Source: Neorhodopirellula pilleata (GTDB lineage: Bacteria > Planctomycetota > Planctomycetia > Pirellulales > Pirellulaceae). From it: DNA of 64,000 nt. Both the position numbers and the translations under genes were made by a program. Location: the NCBI RefSeq assembly GCF_007859915.1, contig NZ_SJPM01000001.1:547502-611501 (forward strand). Reading direction: 5' to 3'. This document shows positions 60,572 to 64,000 of this stretch, piece after piece (position 1 is the stretch's first letter; each line of letters opens with the position of its first letter). A model generated the notes under the pieces. That model was not told where the DNA came from. It saw only the letters and a list, made by a program, of their open reading frames with translations, and ran no database searches.

Positions 60572-61903
60572 TTGGAAGAATTATCATCTCGAGCGGCCTG
60601 CCTAATCGGCATTGTCGTTTTCGTCGGCCTCGCGTGGTCGATCAGCACCGATCGTCGTCGGTTTCCTTGGCGGGTCGTCTTGGGCGGTTTGTTCTTGCAA
60701 GTCGTCTTGGCCTATCTCGTAACGGGCACGCGTGCGGGACGTTGGCTGTTTTCACGGATCGGAGATGCCTTCACTTCCGTAATGAGCAATGTCGATGTCG
60801 GAAGCGGCTTTCTATTTTCAACGAGCGATTCCTCGTCCGGCGGATTGTTGGCCACGTTCGCATTCGGCGTCTTGCCGACGGTGATTTTCTTTTCCTCGTT
60901 GATGAGCGTTCTGTATTACCTCGGCGTGATGCAGCGTTTGGTGGCCGCCATGGCTTGGGTCATGCGTTTCACGTTGGGCACGAGCGGCCCCGAAACGCTC
61001 GCCGCCGCCGCGAATGTCTTCGTCGGCCACACCGAAGCACCGCTGGTTGTGCGACCTTATCTGGACACGATGTCCCGCAGCGAATTGTGCGCGATGATGA
61101 CCGGCGGATTTGCGACCGTGACGGGCGGATTGCTGGGTGCGTATGCCGGGATGGGGATCGACATCGGACACCTGCTGACCGCGTCGGTGATCAGCGCCCC
61201 GGCGGCTTTGTTGATCGCGAAAGTGATGGTTCCCGAGACCGATCGATGCGATTCGACGAACCTTCCCCTCGAACATGATGCGGAGGAATCGCCCGCCGTC
61301 TCGAACGATCCGGATTCGATGGTCGACTTAGTTTCCCCGTCGAGCGAGTCGCTATCGTCGACCAACGTGATCGGTGCCGCTGTCGAAGGGGCCAGCGAAG
61401 GGATGAAATTGGCCATCAACGTGGCGGCGATGCTGATCGCATTCTTGGCCTTGATCGCTTTGATCGACACGTTGCTTGCGGGCACATGTCAAGCGATCGG
61501 TTGGGTCGGCCCAGACGGCGAGGCACTTGTGTCGTTAGGCTTGATCCTCGGTTACCTCGGGGCACCGTTGGCGTGGCTGATCGGCATTCCGGCGGGAGAA
61601 TGTTTGGTCGCCGGACAATTGATCGGCATGAAAACCGTCGCCAACGAGTTTGTCGCGTTTCAACAACTCGGCGAAATGATGCGTCGAGACGAACCACCGA
61701 TCAGCGCTCGATCGGCTCAAGTACTGACCTACGCGTTGGCCGGATTTAGCAACTTTGCCGCGATCGGCATTCAAGTCGGCGGCGTGGGCGGTTTGGCACC
61801 GAAACGCAAAGCGGAACTGGCCCAGCTTGGATTGCGTGCCATGTTCGGCGGACTGCTCGCGTGCTGCATGACCGGAGCGGTCGCCGGTTTATTATTGCGT
61901 TAG
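60572..61903 (+). CDS. Concentrative nucleoside transporter (CNT/NupC family)
   Basis: 443 residues from TTG 60572, preceded by GGGGGA. Typical CNT motifs: FAFGVLPTVIFFSSLMSVLY, GTSGPETLAAAANVFVGHTE (G-x-x-E-x-x-x-x-x-x-N), APLVVRPYLDTMSRSELCAM, and the C-terminal AGFSNFAAIGIQVGGVGGLA. It should import nucleosides with Na+ or H+. A cytoplasmic acidic/Ser loop of about 45 residues (DAEESPAVSNDPDSMVDLV) is inserted between the two halves. Confidence 0.93.
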   Translation: MEELSSRAACLIGIVVFVGLAWSISTDRRRFPWRVVLGGLFLQVVLAYLVTGTRAGRWLFSRIGDAFTSVMSNVDVGSGFLFSTSDSSSGGLLATFAFGVLPTVIFFSSLMSVLYYLGVMQRLVAAMAWVMRFTLGTSGPETLAAAANVFVGHTEAPLVVRPYLDTMSRSELCAMMTGGFATVTGGLLGAYAGMGIDIGHLLTASVISAPAALLIAKVMVPETDRCDSTNLPLEHDAEESPAVSNDPDSMVDLVSPSSESLSSTNVIGAAVEGASEGMKLAINVAAMLIAFLALIALIDTLLAGTCQAIGWVGPDGEALVSLGLILGYLGAPLAWLIGIPAGECLVAGQLIGMKTVANEFVAFQQLGEMMRRDEPPISARSAQVLTYALAGFSNFAAIGIQVGGVGGLAPKRKAELAQLGLRAMFGGLLACCMTGAVAGLLLR

Positions 61904-61985
61904 CAAACCGTACCGGCGACTTTTAGACGCCGAATCTAAAACGCGCGAGCGATTAGCGACCTTCAATGATTCCATGCTAACGTCT

Positions 61986-62085
61986 AAACGCAGAGTTCAC
62001 CGAGGCGCAGAGGGCCGCAAAAGTTGGCATTCAACATACGGCATCAAACTCCGCGATTCTCTGCGTCTCAGCGTGCTCTGCGTTT
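61986..62085. repeat. Imperfect inverted repeat with AACGCAGAG ends
   Basis: AAACGCAGAG (61986) is mirrored by CTCTGCGTTT (62085); inner GAGGCGCAGAGG/ATTCTCTGCGTCTC also pair partially. It fills most of the gap between the transporter and the small minus-strand gene. Confidence 0.65.
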
Positions 62086-62131
62086 GAAGAAAACGACGAT
62101 TGTGCCTACCACCATCTGCTACTTGGCGTCT

Positions 62132-62347
62132 TTACGCGTAGTGATGATCGATCGCTGGGCGGACCATCACGTTCGGGCGAGCGGTGCTGGTCTTGTAGAA
62201 ATCCGGCGCCCAACGGTTCAACTCCATGTACATCGCGATCACCGCGATCAACATGAACAAAGTCGCCAACAACAACATGACCGTGAAAACCGATGGTGGT
62301 TGTTTGGTCGAGCGGACGCCAGGTTCATTCGATAGTTGTGTCGACAC
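62132..62347 (-). CDS. Small membrane protein overlapping the coiled-coil gene
   Basis: 71 residues from a GTG at 62347 inside the end of the upstream gene (23-bp overlap). One clear helix (VFTVMLLLATLFMLIAVIAM) preceded by a polar stretch and followed by ELNRWAPDFYKTSTARPN and a short C-terminal tail ending HHYA. The overlap and shared orientation point to translational coupling with the coiled-coil protein. No family recognised. Confidence 0.65.
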   Translation of the reverse strand: MSTQLSNEPGVRSTKQPPSVFTVMLLLATLFMLIAVIAMYMELNRWAPDFYKTSTARPNVMVRPAIDHHYA

Positions 62348-63161
62348 GATCGCCCTCCGTAATGTTACCTTCGCTGTAGTCACGCAAAATTTCGGCGACC
62401 GCCCGATCGGGCTCGGTCTCTCGAACTCGCAAGCGAGTGACATAACGACCACCGCGAGTGACCTCGAGAAAATGACCGGCTCGCAATCCATCGTCATAAC
62501 CGATCGACACTTCGACCAACTTGCGAGGATGATTGACGACCAAAACCTTTCCGTTTCGCTCTGGCGGAGCACCATCAAGCGGATCGTTCATGTTCAATCC
62601 AGCCGCGTCGACGACTTCCTTGTACCGGGTCACCTGGGTCATCAATTGATCGTTCCGATCTTGTTGAAGCTGAACGATCCCTCGCAGGCTATTCATTTGG
62701 TCGGTCAACGACAGAGTTTCGGCAAACAGATTGTCGCGATCTTGCTGCTCGTCACGAATCGCCTGCCGTAGTTTCGCGGTTTCCGCAGTTAACTTTTCGA
62801 GTTCTTCGGCTCGACTACGGTCCAATTGAGCCAACTCGGTGTTCTTAGCTTGGAGTTGTTGTACGGTCGATTCACTCTCACGAAGTTGCGATTCGAGCTG
62901 ATCGAGCTGGGTTTGCAATGCCGCCAAGGCGGTTCGTCGAGCGGCTTGCTCACGATCGAGTGCCGCTTGGGTGCGAGCCCGTGAGTCGCGCAGTTCGTTG
63001 TTGGTTCGCGCGATCGTTTCGATTTGAGCTTTCAGACCGTCATCGGCCAGGACTACATCCCGCCAATTGCGGTGCGAAGCGTTGACCGCGAGGGCCAAAA
63101 CCATGAACACGACGCTGAGCAGCAAGATCAAAACCGAGAAGGATTTCCCGAGGAGATTCAT
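62325..63161 (-). CDS. Membrane-anchored coiled-coil protein
   Basis: 278 residues from the ATG at 63161 (MNLLGKSFSVLILLLSVVFM); the open frame to 63455 runs into repeat sequence. One N-terminal membrane helix, then a long coiled coil (about residues 45-190: LRDSRARTQAALDREQAARR, LQTQLDQLESQLRESESTVQ), then a small beta domain (PERNGKVLVVNHPRKLVEVS, GHFLEVTRGGRYVTRLRVRE). The layout is like MreC-type or periplasmic scaffold proteins, but the terminal domain is different. Exposed to the periplasm by topology. Confidence 0.78.
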   Translation of the reverse strand: MNLLGKSFSVLILLLSVVFMVLALAVNASHRNWRDVVLADDGLKAQIETIARTNNELRDSRARTQAALDREQAARRTALAALQTQLDQLESQLRESESTVQQLQAKNTELAQLDRSRAEELEKLTAETAKLRQAIRDEQQDRDNLFAETLSLTDQMNSLRGIVQLQQDRNDQLMTQVTRYKEVVDAAGLNMNDPLDGAPPERNGKVLVVNHPRKLVEVSIGYDDGLRAGHFLEVTRGGRYVTRLRVRETEPDRAVAEILRDYSEGNITEGDRVDTTIE

Positions 63162-63360
63162 GGGAAAAGGGTTCCGAAGGGACGAGTGAAGAGAAGGTGG
63201 GGAGTGCAATCCAAGAGTATAATTGGGCTCGAAAATGGGTGTCAACAAAATTGGCGATTTTGCGAGCCTCCACGCAACGGCCTTATACGCACCGAGGAAT
63301 ATAACGGTTGTGCCGATTGCCCGCCTTCGAGTGCAATCGGCCACAACGCGATAACGCCGT

Positions 63361-63726
63361 GTTGATTGAATCGTAACCCGACGCGTCAGCGAGGGATTGA
63401 ACGCCATTAAATCCTTTGTAAGTATCCCTCGCTCACGCTTCGGGTTACGATGCAAACCAAATCAACCGCCCGATAGCGCCGTGTTGATTGAATCGTAACC
63501 CGACGCGTCAGCGAGGGATTGAACGCCATTAAATCCTTTGTAAGTATCCCTCGCTCACGCTTCGGGTTACGATGCAAACCAAATCAACCGCCCGATAACG
63601 CCGTGTTGATTGAATCGTAACCCGACGCGTCAGCGAGGGATTGAACGCCATTAAATCCTTTGTAGGTATCCCTCGCTCACGCTTCGGGTTACGATGCAAA
63701 CCAAATCATCGGCCCGATAGCGGCGT
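63361..63726 (+). repeat. Three tandem 122-bp REP-like units
   Basis: Units begin at 63361, 63483 and 63605 (GTTGATTGAATCG). Each unit is itself an inverted repeat: CGTAACCCGACGCGTCAGCG with CGCTCACGCTTCGGGTTACG, enclosing ATTAAATCCTTTGTA. Units one and two are nearly identical; the third diverges at its end. The longer frames that cross it (with NPKRERG/TRSVSEG strings) are spurious. The rest of 63162-63807 shows no gene. Confidence 0.93.
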
Positions 63727-63807
63727 CGGCTCACTAAATCAACACGCCGATAGCGTTCGTTTATCGACGATACCGCACGCGATCGCGTTGCGACAGATTG
63801 CACTCCA

Positions 63808-64000
63808 TCACCGGCGTGATCGTTTTGCAGCCGTTCCTTGCAGTTTGGCAATGATTTCACCGACGATTGGCCCCACCGAATGGTTGCCAATAACCCACCG
63901 CGCGGCGGAATCGACCTGGAATCTTCCATGTTCCGAATCCTCGACAAATTGCAACAATGCAAGCGAAAGCGAGTTCGGGTCGCCTGGGTCGGCCCAAAAA
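63808..64000 (-). CDS. Partial CDS, C-terminal end of an unknown protein
   Basis: An open frame enters from the right edge and ends at a TGA at 63808-63810, coding about 63 residues (FWADPGDPNSLSLALLQFVE, then SEHGRFQVDSAARWVIGNH and VGPIVGEIIAKLQGTAAKRS). It has gene-like composition and a basic C-terminus; the family is not recognisable. A different frame here (63651-63962) reads through the repeat and is rejected. Confidence 0.5.
   Translation of the reverse strand, partial: FWADPGDPNSLSLALLQFVEDSEHGRFQVDSAARWVIGNHSVGPIVGEIIAKLQGTAAKRSRR

Noticed and set aside
63162-63455. 98-residue N-terminal extension of the coiled-coil gene with NPKRERG
   Set aside because: Read-through of the palindromic repeat, no homology; the membrane-helix ATG at 63161 is a better start.
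63361-63726. CRISPR array
   Set aside because: Units are 122 bp and repeated whole, with no unique spacers and no cas genes in the window.

Overview
The window looks like chromosome from a planctomycete of the Rhodopirellula/Pirellulaceae type. Evidence: three secreted PQQ-type beta-propeller proteins with the N-terminal DWPQ(F/W)xGP signature, an SHD1-plus-YHYH protein, a Tat-exported Gfo/Idh/MocA oxidoreductase, a matrixin carrying an LEPR-xLL-like N-terminal motif with dockerin and EF-hand repeats, sigma/anti-sigma pairs of the planctomycete kind, and many palindromic intergenic repeats whose spurious translations give the familiar NPKRERG and TRSVSEG strings. No tool was run: family calls rest on motifs and gene order read by eye.

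Layout. 0-20.2 kb is ordinary chromosome: PQQ-propeller, CotH with EF-hand, DUF4956, an NCS1-like permease and a mannitol-dehydrogenase-family enzyme (the last three overlap by 4 bp each); then on the minus strand a di-haem DUF1111-type protein, a secreted HExxH protein, the matrixin and a Gln-rich secreted protein; then an SDR-like protein, a previously easy-to-miss 57-residue protein, and a sigma factor/anti-sigma/YHYH/secreted-protein/PQQ-propeller series. 20.2-31.6 kb is an accessory island: a cluster of seven tRNA-like genes, several lacking canonical features; a perfect spacer-less 254-bp palindrome; a 5'-truncated alpha-L-fucosidase; a REP-associated-type tyrosine transposase; two successive Rhs-tip-like modules, each with an HExxH protein followed by a small membrane or exported protein, separated by two copies of a ~1.07-kb repeat; an N-terminally truncated Rpn-type nuclease; a second transposase paralogue; and a (GGTTTA)13 array.

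31.6-34.8 kb (minus) holds the flagellar export genes fliP-fliQ-fliR-flhB. A TolC-like outer-membrane protein and a REC-Fis response regulator follow. 37.9-45.8 kb is one translationally coupled operon for an Mrp-type cation/proton antiporter with an expanded set of antiporter-like subunits (E, F, G, DUF4040, B, C, D, a second D-like, a small membrane protein, a third D-like). 46.5-64 kb is mixed housekeeping: a methyltransferase, an anti-sigma-like protein, mannose-6-phosphate isomerase, a UlaG-type metallohydrolase coupled to hisC, hisB preceded by nine heptamer repeats, a third PQQ-propeller, a GT39-like membrane protein, a Gfo/Idh/MocA oxidoreductase, a DedA protein, a CNT nucleoside transporter and a coiled-coil membrane protein overlapping a small membrane protein.

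The most unusual part is 20.5-29.8 kb, where odd tRNAs, the giant palindrome, duplicated spacer blocks and exchangeable metalloprotease-tip/partner modules sit together. The palindrome could be an assembly artefact and needs read-level checking.
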